Notes under the pieces: generated by a model
Database searches by the model: none
The model's input: the letters and a program-made list of their open reading frames with translations, nothing else
Told to the model about the DNA's origin: nothing
NCBI RefSeq assembly: GCF_003945595.2
Contig: NW_024105087.1
Coordinates: 3,415,001-3,479,000 of the forward strand
Length of the DNA: 64,000 nt
From: Pipra filicauda
Taxonomy: Eukaryota > Chordata > Aves > Passeriformes > Pipridae
Direction of reading: 5' to 3'
Shown here: in pieces, positions 39,401 to 53,938 of the stretch
Layout: each line of letters begins with the position of its first letter
Position numbering within the stretch: the first letter of the stretch is position 1
Translations under genes and position numbers: made by a program

Positions 39401-42400
39401 TTAAAAGCCCTCTTACATAAAATATATAAAAAAATAACTCAGCAGTTTCATGTCTTGTGTGTGTGTGTAAAGTTCTTGTAGGCATCTGGAAAGGAATCCT
39501 GTTCATGTACTGAATTTCATGTACCCTCTCAGTAAAACAGTGTGGTTAAAAATTTTTTTTGAAGCCTTTAGATAGCTTGCGGCTTCGGAACAACTATCCC
39601 AAGTTATTGTTACTTTTGACCTACAGGATGGTTATTTTTGCTCTTCGTATGAGCTAGGCTGATGTCCTTTTTATCCAGAAATAAGAGGAATGATGGCATT
39701 GTTGCCTTTTAGTCATAGGGCCTTGATTTGCCTATTATGTGCGCTTGCATTGCCTGAAACTGTTTCTTAAAGGAAATGATTTGGTGTAATTGTAGATAAC
39801 CAAAGGAGTTATTTTTTGAATTTATTACCTGTATGAGAGTATGCAGTAAAAGTTCAGGGGGAAAAAAACCTAGGAAATTGCGTATTTTTCACATGGAAAT
39901 TACATTTAAAATGAAAAGGGCTGATAATAAGCTGCTAGTCAGTAAACTGAGTAAGGATTTGCTCTCTGAAGAAACATACTTTTCATACTTAGGCAGACAG
40001 GAGGTGCTATATTTCTCATTTGGGAGCAGAACCTGTATTTAAACACCAAGATGAGGCTGTTTAACCCTTCCATGTTAAGGATGTTGAAACTGCCCTGTAA
40101 TGGGTAACTCTTAGTTATTAACAGCTAATACTGAGCTGGGTGATGGGTTGGTTTTTGTGATTTTCAGAATGGTTAGAGCAGGTAGATTGTAGTGATGTGT
40201 AATGCTAATTATTAGGCTGCATATTGTTGATTGATGTTAGATCAATGAGGCAAACAATGCATCTGAGAACTACTTTGAAAATCAGGTCAGTTGACAGTCT
40301 TAGGATGTGTTAGATCTTGCTGCTCTCTCTGCAATTCCCATGTTCAGGGTAGGGGTAGCAGGTGATTTGGTTGTTCTACAGCTTCTGTGGAGAAGTCCTG
40401 TCTGCTATCCACCAGGTGAAACAGTTTAAGAAAAGTGTTAGGCACACAAAATAGGCACAAACAAATCTCTTGTTGGTTAGAAAATCCTAGAAGCCCTCAG
40501 TAAAAATCAAAGACCTTAGGGGTATGTTTTGTCCCTTCAGCTAATGAGTTTCTGTGAATATATGTGGCATGTCATTTAACTGAGTAATTACAAGGGATTT
40601 CACTTTTAAGAGGAATATGTTCTACTTGTAGAATGAGAATTATTCTGGACTCAGAGGACTGGAGCCTTTGTAAATTTAAATACACAAATGGTCTAATCCC
40701 GTAATACGAACTTCCAGCCCTGCAGTGGTTCTTAGGGAAAAGCTGGGGCAAAGCCTGAGGAGGAGTCAGAAAGAAACCACCTCTGGAGCTTGGCTGCCTG
40801 AGGACAGAGTAGGCTGAAGACTCTTGCTCTGAAAAGGGGAAGGTAGAATTCTTGGATAACATCTTTTAGTTATTCTCTTGTTTTACCTCCTGAGAAATAG
40901 AGAACACCTTCCAATTTAACACTATCGTGCCATTTGAGCTCCTGGGAGGTGAAATCAAGAAAAAGCCTTTCTTGTAGGGGCTGTGAGGAAAATATTTTCT
41001 CTTCATTTGGTTCCAGTCTCACATACCAGCTCCCTTCCCTGCCTAGACAGTCTCTGCTAGTCTAGGACTGTTTTGTTTTCAGAAACAATTTTCCCCCTCT
41101 GGAAATATTCTGTTATGTTACTGAATCAAAGACCCACATTTCGGGGCAGATGATTTAAATGCAAAACCGGTATTCATATAAGACAGGGGAAAAGCAGGCT
41201 CCTCCTGACGGCAAGTTAGAGCAGCATAACCCGTATAGGAAATTTAAGTACAAAGCCAAGTTTTGTTTGCTACCCCCCTCCCCTTTTCTTTTTTCTTTTC
41301 TGGTTTTTGTTTTGTTGTTGTTGTTTTTATGTAAAGCAGTTAGTTCTTTAGGGTGCTTCTGCCTGTGTTTTTACCTTTCTACAATCTACTTGCGCCAGTA
41401 TGCCCAGAGTGCACCGATGTTGTCATTCCCAGGTAAACTGTGATATGCCATCTTTGTCAGAGGATAGCCCACAAAAAGCTCCATGCAGTGGATGTGGGCT
41501 TCAGGGCTCAAGCTCCCAGCAGTGCCCTACCTCTCGCTGTCCTGGGTGATGTGGCAGCGCTGGGCAGCCGGAGAGCCTTCCTAGGTGGCACTCCTGGCTC
41601 CTTGCAAGGGCAGATGGTAGATGTGAGCCAGGCAGTATGGATTTGTGGAGCTGGGTTTCAAGTAGGTGAATTTTCCTCAGACCTGCCATCTCAAAATCAG
41701 AGTAGACAGAGCTCTTTTGATGTCACAGCACTGTAGATTCAGCCAGTTTCCTGCGTGCTTCAAAGTGATTGTCAGTCGCTTCAGCAGGTGGAATGAGCGA
41801 TTTAGGATGCTGTGCTGAGGGACAGGCTGTTACAAGCAGTACCTTGGCCCTGTTGGTCACCTGTGACTTGAGCAATAGTGTGATACTGAACAAATTCACT
41901 AGTCTTTTGTCTTGAATGTGAGATCTGTGTACAGTGAATAACATACAAAAAAAAAAATAAATCTTTGAAGCAGATGGATGGAAAAAAAATGTTGCAAGAT
42001 ACTCCAAGGGTCATATGGCATCAATAACGAGAATGGGGTTTTGGCCCATTCTACTACATGTAAACAAACCCCTGCATTTTCTTGTTGCAGATGTGTGTAT
42101 TCAGTACATTCAAACGTGTATTAAATAGATTGTGTACTCTATGAGGATATTCAAAAAGAAGGCAGAAGTTTTGTGCTGCCAACCCTGTGTTTGGGCAGGA
42201 GGCTGGAGGAGGGGTGTCTGAGCACTTGCAAAACCACAAAAACGTGTCAGCAGGAGAAAAGAAGTTTTTACTGATTGTATAGTATTCACAAAATGAAAGA
42301 TAATCAATGTAGTCATGCTGAAGTATATATGGAGTTAGAACTGAGAAGCAAATTTTCTACTATAAAATAATTTTGGAATTCTTTAAGGATTTAGTTTCTT

Positions 42401-45400
42401 ATGTAAGTAAATGGTCTCAGTCAGTTAATTTAAATAGAATCACATTTCTATGATTTGGGTTTTTTTAACCTTAGTGTGCTAGAGTGTGTACTTGTGATTT
42501 TGAGGCAGTTTTTTATTATCTGCCCGAGAAAGGTGTTTTTTTATGGTCCTTTTTCTGTATTCACAGTCATTAATAACATATTCAACTCATGAACATTCAG
42601 CAATTTATGCACAGTGCAGTTCAGCTGAATATAGTAATATCCCACTCTAACCATTAAAAACAGTTATCACAAGATAACATTAGGTCAAAACACAGAGTAG
42701 GCTGTTTAAATTGTATTATTGATTGCTGCTTTCTGAAGATTTTCCTGAGTTGTGTTTAAACCATGTCCTTTTATTTGCTACTGCCTTCTTGAAAAGAAGG
42801 CCTGACAACATAATTTGAATTGAGATGTCTTTCTTTTGATGCCAGTTGGAAGTTTATGCTTATATAGTTTCATTTCTTATACAAATTATCTCAAATTATC
42901 TAGTTCCAGTCTTTTTAAAGACAAGTGTGCATCTTCAGTTGCATCTTCCAAAGAGGAGAATATTTACCCATCTACTATAGAAGTTACTGTGGAAGTTAAT
43001 GTTTTTACTGATTAAATATATTAATGCCGGACTTTATATATTCTGGAATTTGTGCAGATGTAGAAAGCAAGAAAGATTTGGCTTTACAACTGGGTTTTCA
43101 ATCACCTTAGTTTGTGTGTGTCCTGTAGACATTTTGTAGTCTGCCACCCACCGTCCCCAGGGAGTGGATTGGTGGTGTACCAGCTGGTGTGTTCTGTTTG
43201 TAAAATGTGAGATGATCATTCCTGTAAGACTACAGTCCTGGTGTCTCTAGAAATGTATTTGGGAACATTGAAAAGAAATAATAGATATAAGAATCACCTT
43301 TTTTTTTCCCTATTGTCTAACTCATTTATGGGCATCTGCGTATTTTCAATAATGCCGTTGCTTTCATGGCTATGTGTATATGTGTTTGCATGCATTAAGA
43401 TTCTTCTTCAAGAAAAAATTTTACTTGAGACTGAACTTGCTGGATTCCTAGGAAAACAAATCCTTTTTCTCCCTGTATGTAAACCATGGTATTTGACTCC
43501 TCTTGAGTATGTATTCATTATCTTAAAATAGAAACAACCTCTCCTCCCTGTGCTCAGAATCAACATTATTGTTGAATTCCCAGGCCTAGGAGAATACTGG
43601 TTGCATTGCCAGCAAATAATTTTCCATTCTGTATGGTGGAAGAAACTGTCCAATTAGTACAAAAAGGGTTAATCATATTACCCTTTTTAAAATACCACTT
43701 TGTTTTGCCCTTCCTGGGTTTGCAAAAGAAGACACAATCAAATGGCAAACTTGTGTTTTTGTTCCTTTTCAAAAATCCCTGACAAGCCCATGACACAGGC
43801 TACTGCTGTAGCTGTACATTTCTATTCATTATTGATGACTTGGGGCCAGGCAGGCAGCACAGAACACAGGCAATATAGATTACCATATTGGGGGCTGGGT
43901 TTTGGGGTTTGTGTATACACATGTGCCTGTGTGCATTTTGGCTGGGTTTGGCCTTTGAAATACTCAATTCTGAGTGGAAATCATATCTGAGAATAATAGT
44001 GGAAACAGATTGAATGAGTGTTGTGATACATCTTGCTAAAACAATTCAGGGCACTTAGACTAAAGATAAAAAAAGGAATGTGAGTGAGCTCACTCTCAAA
44101 CTAATTAATAATAGCTTAACTTTCCAGTGGACTTGGAAACGATCCTGAAAAATCGTGGGGGATTTGGAGGTCATTTCTCACCTTACAGAGTGCAGTTAGC
44201 ACCTTGGCTGATGAGACTTTTTCCTGACAAAACCAATGTAATCTGTCTAATTAATAACAATAATTATAGAGAGACTATGCTGTTGGTTTGATATGGGGTG
44301 GGGGGGATAGTATCTCATTTGATGGATGCCACAGACCAAGCCTACAGTTTGGGTGAGCATGACAATTATGCCAGCGCTCTAATGATACATTTTTAAGTGG
44401 TATTTCTGAATAGCAGGTCACCAAGAGACTTTTGCAATGCTAAGTGTTTTAGTACTACTGATGCATAATTAATCCATATAGGTTTTTATTGGCACAGTGC
44501 TCCTGCCATTATATAAAGTTTTTATTTTCTTGTTTAAGTCAAAGAAGTGTTCAGTGTTTTATTCTTGCACTGTTTGAGGTTCTTGGCTTGAAGAAGTAGG
44601 GAGACAGCAGTTAATTTAAACATAGTGTTTATGTTAACAAGGTGTAACATACTTTGGTTCATGTATTGATGGCGTCTTTATACAGAAATTGTTCTGCTTA
44701 AATAATTTTCTGTTACGTGGATAGCTATAGAAGGAAATAAGTAGAATCAGTTTTGATAACTGCTTATAACTTCTCTTTTCTGTAGAATTTCTGATAGCTT
44801 TTCTCTCAGGTTCTGTAATTTTTCCCTTATGTTTTCTTTCACTCAACTGGTCATCAAGACAAGAAAAATGAATTCACAGTTTAGTTAATTCAAAGCCTAT
44901 TCTGTTAAAATATTTTTTTAAACATTGAACAGAATAAAATGAAGGACAGAAAAGGCTTGTAGGGACTTTGCTCTGTTGGATCTCTGACTTCAGACTCTTT
45001 TAATTCTGTTTTACATGTAGAACTCTTTAAAGTAAGACTGGTGTAGAGCATAAAAACTGCATTGTCTTGCTTTGGGAAGGAGAGGCAAGAAGCCATTCCA
45101 GTGGAAGAAGGACACTAAGCTACTCCAAAAATCAGCGTCAGTCAAAGCAGAATGTTTCCTTAGTGTATTCCTTCCATTTCTGTGGTCCTGGTTTCCCTTG
45201 TTGGAACTTAGTGCTCTTTAATGTGTCTCAAAATATGGAATCAACTATCTGGCTAATTGAACAATACAACTACTTCTGTTTTAGGAGATTGTTTTCCCTG
45301 GAAGGTCCCACAGCACCATCTAGTGTGCCATCCTGTCCTACTGTCACATGGGTTTGTGGGAGCAGAGGTGCTGAGGCTGGCATGCTTTGCTGGGAATGGC

Positions 45401-48400
45401 TTCTTAGTAACTTAAATTAGGATTTGCTGATTACTTGGCATAGAGCCAAATACAGGAGAAATTTAGATCCTCTTAAAATTTCTTTTGCAAGAAAACAGAC
45501 TTAAAAATTAAGTTGAAAAACAACTTTTCTTGTAAAACATATATGTAACTGCATTTTTGTTTTCTGTGTAAAAAACAAAGGAGAAATTGTGGTGCATCCT
45601 TAACACTGTACTAACGTACTTAACATACACCGAGACATGGAACTAAGTTTATTGTATCCTTATAACACATTAAACTCTTTTTCAAGAAAGTGCCATGCTT
45701 ACACCTGTAGACACCCTAGTCCTACAAATGATGTGCCTTTTCTCCTCAGTCCCACTGAGATCATGCTATAGGTCTGGGAACCTGCTTGCATCATAGAAAT
45801 TACAGGATTGTGTCCAAGTGATTTTTGCAAAGACAAGGGGATCTCTCTAAAAAGTGTATGGGTGTGGATGGTTGAGAAGTTTCTTTCTCCCTTTTATGCC
45901 TCCTCTAGCAAAGGCCCACCTAACACCAGTGTATAAACTATGCTGACACACAGAATTATAGTGGTCTTGTTCTCTGCTGACACCACATGAGAATTAAATT
46001 TGAATAGGAACAGACAGGGGTTTAATGAGCTGGAGTAAGGAAAAGGGTTTGCATATGAGGAAGTTTTAGAAGGTTTCATTCAGGTGGGAAGTAAAGGAGA
46101 GGAAACAGGTCTTTGAGGCCAGGAATGAATGTCAGCAAAAGCAACTGAAGAGGAAATGGTAAGAGGAAAACGTAGCTCCAACAGGCTCAACAGGATCATT
46201 GAATACACTGGAGATGTTAGCCAGATAGCTGAGTTTAATGTGTTGCACAAGAGACAGCAAAAAGTTGCAGTAGGGTGTTACAAGTTCGGTGAATATGGCT
46301 TGATCCTGTTCCAGATATGTGAACAAAGGCCCACAGAAACCTTTGGTCACACACTGTGCTGCGGAGCTGCTGCAGCAGTGAGAGGTTGCAGCACTTGGGA
46401 AGCATGGCCAGAAGCATTGCCCCCAGCAGCACCCTCCTACCTTTTATAGGAGCTATTCCATGCTCTGCTAGCCAGCTCCCATCTAACTGATGGTTTCAGG
46501 ATCTTTGATGGAAGCATTCATTTCTGATTCTGACTTGTGTTATATATTTTGTGCATCATTCCAGATACTATTCCTGTATCATCTGCGAAGCACCAAGAAG
46601 TTTTCAGAATTCCTTTAAAACTTCAGGGTCCTTACTACTGCGTTCTGAACTGTTCTGTTGCTGCTCAAGAAGCAAATTTCTAATGTGTTGAAGATGCCCT
46701 CTGCTGGGAAGCCAGGCAAACTGGGCTTATCTCGAGTTTTACCTTTCTAAAATACTCTTTTCACACTTTGGGTTTAACTCTTAATATGATACCAGAAACT
46801 CACCCCTTAACCTTACTTAAAAAAATGCTTTCTCTTTTTGCTTTTATTCTTTACACTCCACCTGTGACAAACGTATTAGTGTTACTGCCAGTAGTTCAGA
46901 TCACTGTATTTGTTGTTTCTGTGTTCTGTTTTGTTGAAAGAACCGAATTCTGGCTGCTTGCATTCCTTTTAAATCAAATCCTTTTAAATCATGTTTTTTC
47001 ATGCTTGCATAAAATGTATGCAAGAGGAACATCTGCAAAAGTAATTATTAATAAATCGTGGAAGTGCTTTTGATTTCTACTATTATCTGATGCTAGTAAT
47101 CTTTTTACTGTTATCTCATTTTTCTTTTTTTTGTTTAAATTAACATCCTTTCCCACAGTAGAGGCCACTAGGTTGATACAACAGAACAAAGGTGCTACAG
47201 TGTCTGGAACAATTCACAAAGCTCTATGCATCATCTCATAGTTGATATGAAATCTGGTTTATTTTGTCCCCTCTGATAAATCAAAAGCCATTTTAACATA
47301 GTGCTTCTAATTTTACAGCTTTGTTATTAAAATCCAATATTGGCCTAATTGGATGAGTTGCCGCTATTGTTGTGGTATTTATTTTTGATTAAAGTTGAAT
47401 TAGGGTTATGTGGAATTGCGTTTTCAATTTTGTATTGTAGTATGTTGTCTTGGTGTTGTACAGTGTTTATCAATTTAACAAAAATATGTGAACTTAACTT
47501 CATGCTCTTTTCAATATCTTTTCAGATTTTCTGGTTATTTATTATGGGGAGGATGGGTGTATTTAAAATCCTAAAAAACATCAATTCATAAGCCTCTGTT
47601 CTTCCCAGCTTTCAGAACAGTCATTTGGTATATAACAGGACAATAAATAGCCAAGTTACATATTTTATTTTGAAGTCCTGCAGTTGTATAAACCTCCTCA
47701 GAACCAACAATGTCATTGGAGTAGCTGACAGAAAAGGGATGTATAGAAGGAGTTTTACACTTGAAATTATTTCTAAAATAATTAAATTGGAAAACAAAAG
47801 GTAAGCGATTATTTGGCACCAGGAGCTTCTATGGTGTCCATGGGGAAGCAACACAGGGACCCCGAAGTTGCATCATGGGGCAATGACTGAAATTAGAAGC
47901 ACACCAGAAAGTTCTAACTTAATCTCTGAGATTGCAAAAGATAAACTCAAACATTTATGTCATTTATGCAAACATGAAGTTTGAAAGCACAGGGGAAACA
48001 TAAGTTTTATTGTGGAAATCAATTTTAACATTTTATTCAACAAAAAATTGTCGTCTCCACTATTATCTTTAAGTAGGTCAAATTAATAGCATAGTTTGTA
48101 TAGCCATGCTTACAAAAGCTGTTTAAAGAACCCATAAAAAGGTTGTCTCAAGGAGGCTTCTGCAGCCACTGGATCCAAATACTAAGGAACTGAAATGCTT
48201 TTGAAATAATTTCTCTTACAGTCTTGAAATTGTCATGTTCAAATGGTTTACTACTTGAAAATGGAGACATGAAAAATTCACAGTTGCCTCTGCAACCCTA
48301 TTATCAGGCCCTTTTCTGTTTTACCCCCTCTGTGTTCAGTGCCTTTCGCAAGAACTTGCCTAGTCCAAACCTGACTTGTAGTGGTTTTGCCCTTCTGCTT

Positions 48401-51400
48401 TGGAACCAAGTGTGTATATTTAGCATAGGGGCTTTTATCTTGTTCTATGGAGTCTGTCAGGAAATTCTGCATAGTTCCAGAGTTATGTGGGAACAGGTGG
48501 AAAAGGGGAGAAGGCAACTACTTTTGAGGATTTTGGTATGTGAAAGCCATATTTCAGAAAAAGGAGTAATTCTGTATGTATTTTCTAAAATTAGGATTAC
48601 TGCAAAGCAGTTCAGCCTGGGACTATACTTTAAATTGGTTTATTCAAGAGGATGAATAATGTGGTATCACAGCTCATAAGCAATGTTTTAGTCAGATGTG
48701 ATGCCGTGAAGTGGAATTGTGGAGCTGGGACCAGTCTGAAGGGTGAGGATAATGAGAGTCTTGTGCTCCTTCATTTGAATAGACTGGGAGTTGGCTTTGA
48801 GTGCTACCATGGTCTTTACATTCTCCATCATGTTCTTAGAAACATTGAACAGTAAGCTTTTTGACCTTTAGGAGTGCCCACTTTTTTTCTTTGTGGTGGT
48901 ACCAGACTTTTTGAGAACATCCCTTTATCTGTATTCTGTCAGAACTTTGGCACTAGCTGTCTTAGTGCTCACAAACATACCTAATGGAGACCTAGAAGCA
49001 CTTTTCCAGAGGCAGGGTTCTCTTTTTGAAATGTAAAACATTATGAAGTTGTCTGCAAACGTCTTGAAAAAAAAATTAAAACACACTTCCAAGCACAAAA
49101 CCAAGGAAACCAAAGACATAAGAAATAGAAATAATACATGTTTTGAGGTGAAGTCTCTCTCTTATATTGTAATCATAAAAACTACAGGTTTGCGTTTGGG
49201 GTTCTTGTATGTTTGTTTGTTTGTGGGTAGGGTGGAGCATGCAGTGCAGGCTGGGATTTTTTGGTTGCTCTTTCTTTTTCAAAAAATGCTAGAAACTCTT
49301 GAAATAAAACCATGAGAAATAGTGCTGTACGCAAATGAGGACTGAGTTTGAGTTTTCATATATGCTTATCTTCTGATGAAATTATCCAGAGTTCAGAGCC
49401 ATTTTGTTCTCACCTTACTCTATTAATAACTATGGAAATGCTGCCCAGTTAACTTTTTGCTAACCTTTATTGGCCTTATCACATAACATGGCTTACACTT
49501 TTACTTCTTTTGTATCCTGCTCTGATAAAGCATTCAAGAGCATCTATAGCATTAAGCATGAGTAGATAATTGACTTCAAAAAAATACACATTTGTTCAAG
49601 CCTTAATTACAAAACCCTTTTTTTTTTCTACTTCTTCTACACTACTTCTTAAGACAAATCAGATGTGACTTTGGTTAAGGTTTTTCTCACTAGTAATTGC
49701 CACATGTGTGTCATACTGATGACCTGTAAGAATGAAGAAAAATTGTGTGGGAAATTTATGGGTAAGGGAAACGAAGGAAAGTTCACATGTATTTCATGCC
49801 TCATTACAATAATCCCTACTTGTCTTCTACCATGTGTCCCTCTGGATCTGTGCCCACCTTCCTCTTCCTATTTGCATAATTTCATTCTTAATGATTTGCC
49901 ATCATAGTTTCAAATTAATTATGTGACTTCCCCTTGCTGTCTGATTTGGCAACCAATTCCATGTATTGATTCTGTATATTTTTTGGAGAACAGACGCCTC
50001 TTAATATCTTCTCTATAGCAATGTTATACTGGATGAAACTTATAGAAAATCTCTTAAGGTCTTTGTCTTTACAAGGCAAATAACAATTAAATGGATCTCC
50101 AAGTACATCCTTACTGTTAATATGTGTGTTTATGTACATGCTTCCACACACAAACCTGTATTTAAACTCTCTTAATTAAGATAGGTTTCATTATCCTTAC
50201 TGTAAAGAGAGATGTGTTTACAGGTATCTGACTATTCAGATTCCTATGTTGTATCAGTGTCTCAGGTCAGGCGGAGATTTTATCTGCCCTTTCCACTAAA
50301 ATCATTGAAATATATTCAGTCAGTCTTTCACATCAGAGGTGTAAATGGATTTCTTGAAAGTTTTTCTGCAGATAGCAAACAGCAGTCACTTTACAACTTT
50401 GACTCCATTGTGGGCAGCAGTCGGAAAGCTTAACACTCCACCCAAACTTTGAAGATGCTAAAACTGTGTAGTGACCTTGCATTCTCAAGGGCAGATGCTC
50501 AGCTTCTGCTGGAAGTGCTAATCTACAATCTGTTTATCTCCATACACTGTGTATTTGACAGCACTTGCCTGGAAAGCAAGGCAGGGAAAAGGATCGTCAA
50601 ATTTAGTTACTTTTTCCTCTCTGATGGTGTTAGTGTCCAATGGACTTAGAAACCATAGTCTTTATTTTAATTTTTAGCTTCCTTTGTGCTTCTCAGCCAG
50701 TCACAGTTTTAGAAAGCAGCCACACTGCCACTGTCAGGATATGCTTGTCTTTGTGAAACCTCTGCTGGAGCATGAAATGCACTGTGTGGAATAACTGTTC
50801 TCTCCCACCTTTTCTTTATACTTAGTGAATCAGACTTTGGCTTTACCTTCAAAATGTAAATTGTCACCCGTATTTTCTGTCAGTAGGCTTTAGACTCTAT
50901 TTATTATTCTTTAGTAGGCATGAATTGAGATGCATTACATAATGCTTACGAGCATATTGAGGAGCATGTTTCTAATGAAGAGGTAATGTGTTGAAGCAGA
51001 GTGGTGTGTGTGCAGGGGAAGGGTTATACCTTTTGCTGGACAAATACACCATAGTATGTAAACCCTTCTTCAAATGTGAGGCAGAAACCTGAAGGGAAGG
51101 GCTTTTGCACATAAAAGCGGGTCAGTATTTTTAGGTAACATATAAGTGGGCTTTACATGCCCAAAGTTTGTTCTTTAGCAGCTCCATCAGTCAGTTGGGT
51201 AACAGAGGTTCCTGCCTCTAATAAATCCTGCTTTGCCTGCACCCATCACCACAGCACAGTCACCACAGCACTACTGAGTGAAAAAAAACCCTTTGGTTTT
51301 AATGTAATCCCTGTGGTTTTTCAAACTGGCACCCCTTATCAAAATAAAACATTACCATCAAATTACTCTGATTCAGCAACAGCATCTGTTTTTTAATATG

Positions 51401-53869
51401 AACTTGTCTGTTCTGTCAGGTAATTGTTTCGCTTCCCAGGGAATTGTGTATGTGTTGCGAATGGGAAAGTTCAGCCTTGTAAATCCTTTCTGTGGTGAGG
51501 CAACAGGAAACTCGCTTCTGATTATTAAAATCACCAGGTTTAATAGCAAAATTTAGCAACAAATTGCTAGAATTGACCTTTTGAACGCTAGATTTTCAAC
51601 ATGCTCAGTCAGGAATCTCTTTATGATGTCTAGCAGGATTCTCTTCCTCTCCACTTACAGAATTATGAAGAAGTGTTACTGTCACAGAGGTGCCACTTCC
51701 TTTTGTGACACATTCTTTGAATTAGCAGTGGCTGTTGCTCATTGTGATAATATCACCAAGCTTCTAGAGTATATACAGCAGGTCACAGCTCCCATCCTAA
51801 AGAGTAAGGACACTATTTATCAACAAAATAAAGGGGAGGTTTGGTTTGGTTTACTTTGGCTTTTTACCTTTGCATTTTTTTTGGTAGTGTATAAAAGTGC
51901 ACTGAGGTGTGAAGCATGTAAGAAATTACTGATGGTGCTGAATCAATGAGTTCCTTCAGATGTAGAGGAGAGCTGGCTGTACTCACCAGCTGGCAGTGTA
52001 CTCTCTTCTCCCTACACTCGATGCTCAGTTGGAGTATGGAATGCTTCTGGTGTTTCACCTCCCGCTCCATCCGTGCTCTTCTTGGCTCATGCAGAAGGCT
52101 GGAGGTGGAACCCTGCTGCAGTGGCGTTCTGCCATCCCAAAATTACAGAAGGCTAAGGGAATACTCAGGCACTTGGTAATATTAGAGGTGTACAGTTTAG
52201 TTGTTAATGGGGAAAGGGGAAGAAGAGGAAGGTCTGGCTCATGTATTTTTAGTAGTAGTCCATAAAAGCATCACAGATGCTGCTGTACACAAGTGTCAGT
52301 TCAGCTCTTGGTGCTTCCTCCCTTCCTTAACTTTTGTTTCTTCCTCTCCTACTGGTATTCTTAAACACCTATATTTCTTCATATCTGTTATCTGCATTTT
52401 GGTCTAGTCCTCCTGTAACAGAAAGTGACTCCCTGAAGCAATTCTTACTGCTTCTACTTCTTCTCTTTTTAGTCTCTTATGATCTATCTCAGTTGTGACA
52501 TTTGTAAAAAGATAAATTATTATGGATAGCTAGGCTGTGGGGCAGTCAGATATGGTATATATTATTTATTTCAAAATATGTTTTTAAATTCTGCAGAGCC
52601 TTCAAGTTGCACAGCTTAACTGTTGCCTCCTTGATCCTTCCTGTCTGCTGTAATTTGTGGCATTTATTTGTTGCATTTTGTTTTAGGAGCACAATAGGAA
52701 CTCTCTGTGGCTAATGGTCTGTCTGGATCTGTGATTTTTTGTGAACCCAGAAAGCAAATACAAAACTAGTGATTTAAGGTTTTCTTAATATTAGCTTCCA
52801 AAAGATTGAAGTAAAGCTATGTTACTCAAGGTTAAAAGAAAAGTAGGAGACAACTGCTTTTTTCATTCAATTGTTTTTCTACTCATAGCTAAAAAAACCA
52901 TAAAATAAGCATCCTTTTAGATAAATGTGAGCAAGTTTTGGACCTTTGTCCTTTAAAAATAAAGCTTGTGAATAGCTGAAAAACTAGCTATTCTTGAGAC
53001 CTATCTGGATGAAGAATAGTCTTGGCTTAGAGAAGTTCCAAGCAAGCTCTGTGAATTAGCATGCATTAAATGATAGAATCATTTTATTGAGCAATAATAA
53101 AATATTGAAGTCAGATGGAAGGATGATGGGGAATTGCTATTTGCAGCTATGAAAGTGATGCATGTCATGTTAACTCCCAATCCAAACAACTCATTCTAAG
53201 ATTTGCTCTCATAAAACTTAAAATCCTCTGTTTTGTCCAATCATCAGCTTTAAACCTGTTCCTTGTCAGTGAAGACAACAAATCTTTTTGCTTGCATCTG
53301 CCTGGGGGATGTGGAAAGCTGAGGTGGTCCTGTGTGATTAAATTAGATGAAAGACTTGCCTTCTACCAGTGAGACATGAAGTCTAATCAAGTGAAATGAG
53401 TTTTGAGATCTCAGCTCATTTCCTTGGGGAATATCTGCTTACATTACACAGTCACGACACCTAATTCATCACAGTTGATGCAGCTTTTGCTCAGAAGAGG
53501 ACCTGGGACTGGGTAGCAGGGGACTTGATCACAAGTCTCCCCCTCAGGAGGAGCAGCTTAGTGAAGTTAAGATACAGCACAGTGAGCGAAGAGGTTTAAT
53601 GTATTTTTTAAAATAAATGATCTATATATCTATGTATCAGATCTTTTTAGAATAGAGGGGATTTGGTGTAAAATGGAGAAAGCTAGAGGTGAAAAAAGGC
53701 ACTTTGTACTGAGTGTAATTTATAAAATGATTGGCATACAAATGTTAAAGAACATACACAGTGAAGAGCGAAGTTGAACTTCTTATTACTTAATTACTGT
53801 GATGTTGGGTGATGTTTGTGGGTTTCCATGTACTAAGGTACAAGGAAGTAAAGCCTGTTCTGCTTCCCT

Positions 53870-53902
53870 GACTAACCAACTGTTTTTGTTTGTTTCTTCC
53901 AG
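53870..53902 (+). promoter_or_regulatory. SLC10A7: Branch site and 3' splice site of the 36-nt SLC10A7 exon
   Basis: GACTAAC at 53870-53876 closely matches the metazoan branch consensus, with the likely branch adenosine at 53875. It is followed by a T-rich tract and CCAG ending at 53902. The branch adenosine lies about 28 nt before the exon, which is the typical distance. This supports the exon call independently of the peptide match. Confidence 0.8.
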
Positions 53903-53938
53903 GGCATTGTTATAACTCCACTTCTGCTTTTGCTTTTT
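53903..53938 (+). CDS. SLC10A7: SLC10A7 internal coding exon (36 nt), second half of the same transmembrane helix
   Basis: Seen: a pyrimidine-rich tract ending TTTCTTCCAG, then 36 nt (12 codons, phase 0) reading GIVITPLLLLLF, then the donor GTAAGTATT. A good branch-site match (GACTAAC, 53870-53876) lies about 28 nt upstream. Known: in SLC10A7 this leucine-rich peptide directly follows AAAIFNSAFGSFL, so the two exons are consecutive. Inferred: it completes a hydrophobic helix whose T-P pair is reminiscent of the equivalent helix in bacterial homologues. The following protein segment in the family begins LGSSSS; no such exon is complete in the remaining 10 kb, although a candidate acceptor sits at the very end of the window. 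Exon length is a multiple of three, so skipping would keep the frame but remove half a helix. Confidence 0.93.

Larger units (their letters stand above)
7106..53902 (+). other. SLC10A7: SLC10A7 intron, complete, 46.8 kb
   Basis: This interval lies between two recognised consecutive exons. It starts with GTAAGTAA and ends with TTCTTCCAG, and it is 46,797 bp long. It holds a TG/CA palindrome, homopolymer tracts, one strong G-quadruplex motif, two CR1 3' fragments in sense orientation and one RTE 3' fragment in antisense, each listed separately. The remainder is unique AT-rich sequence in which I recognise no nested gene, no additional SLC10A7 exon and no structured RNA. The low recognisable repeat content is typical of bird introns. 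Enhancers or unannotated non-coding RNAs cannot be judged from a single sequence. Confidence 0.88.
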
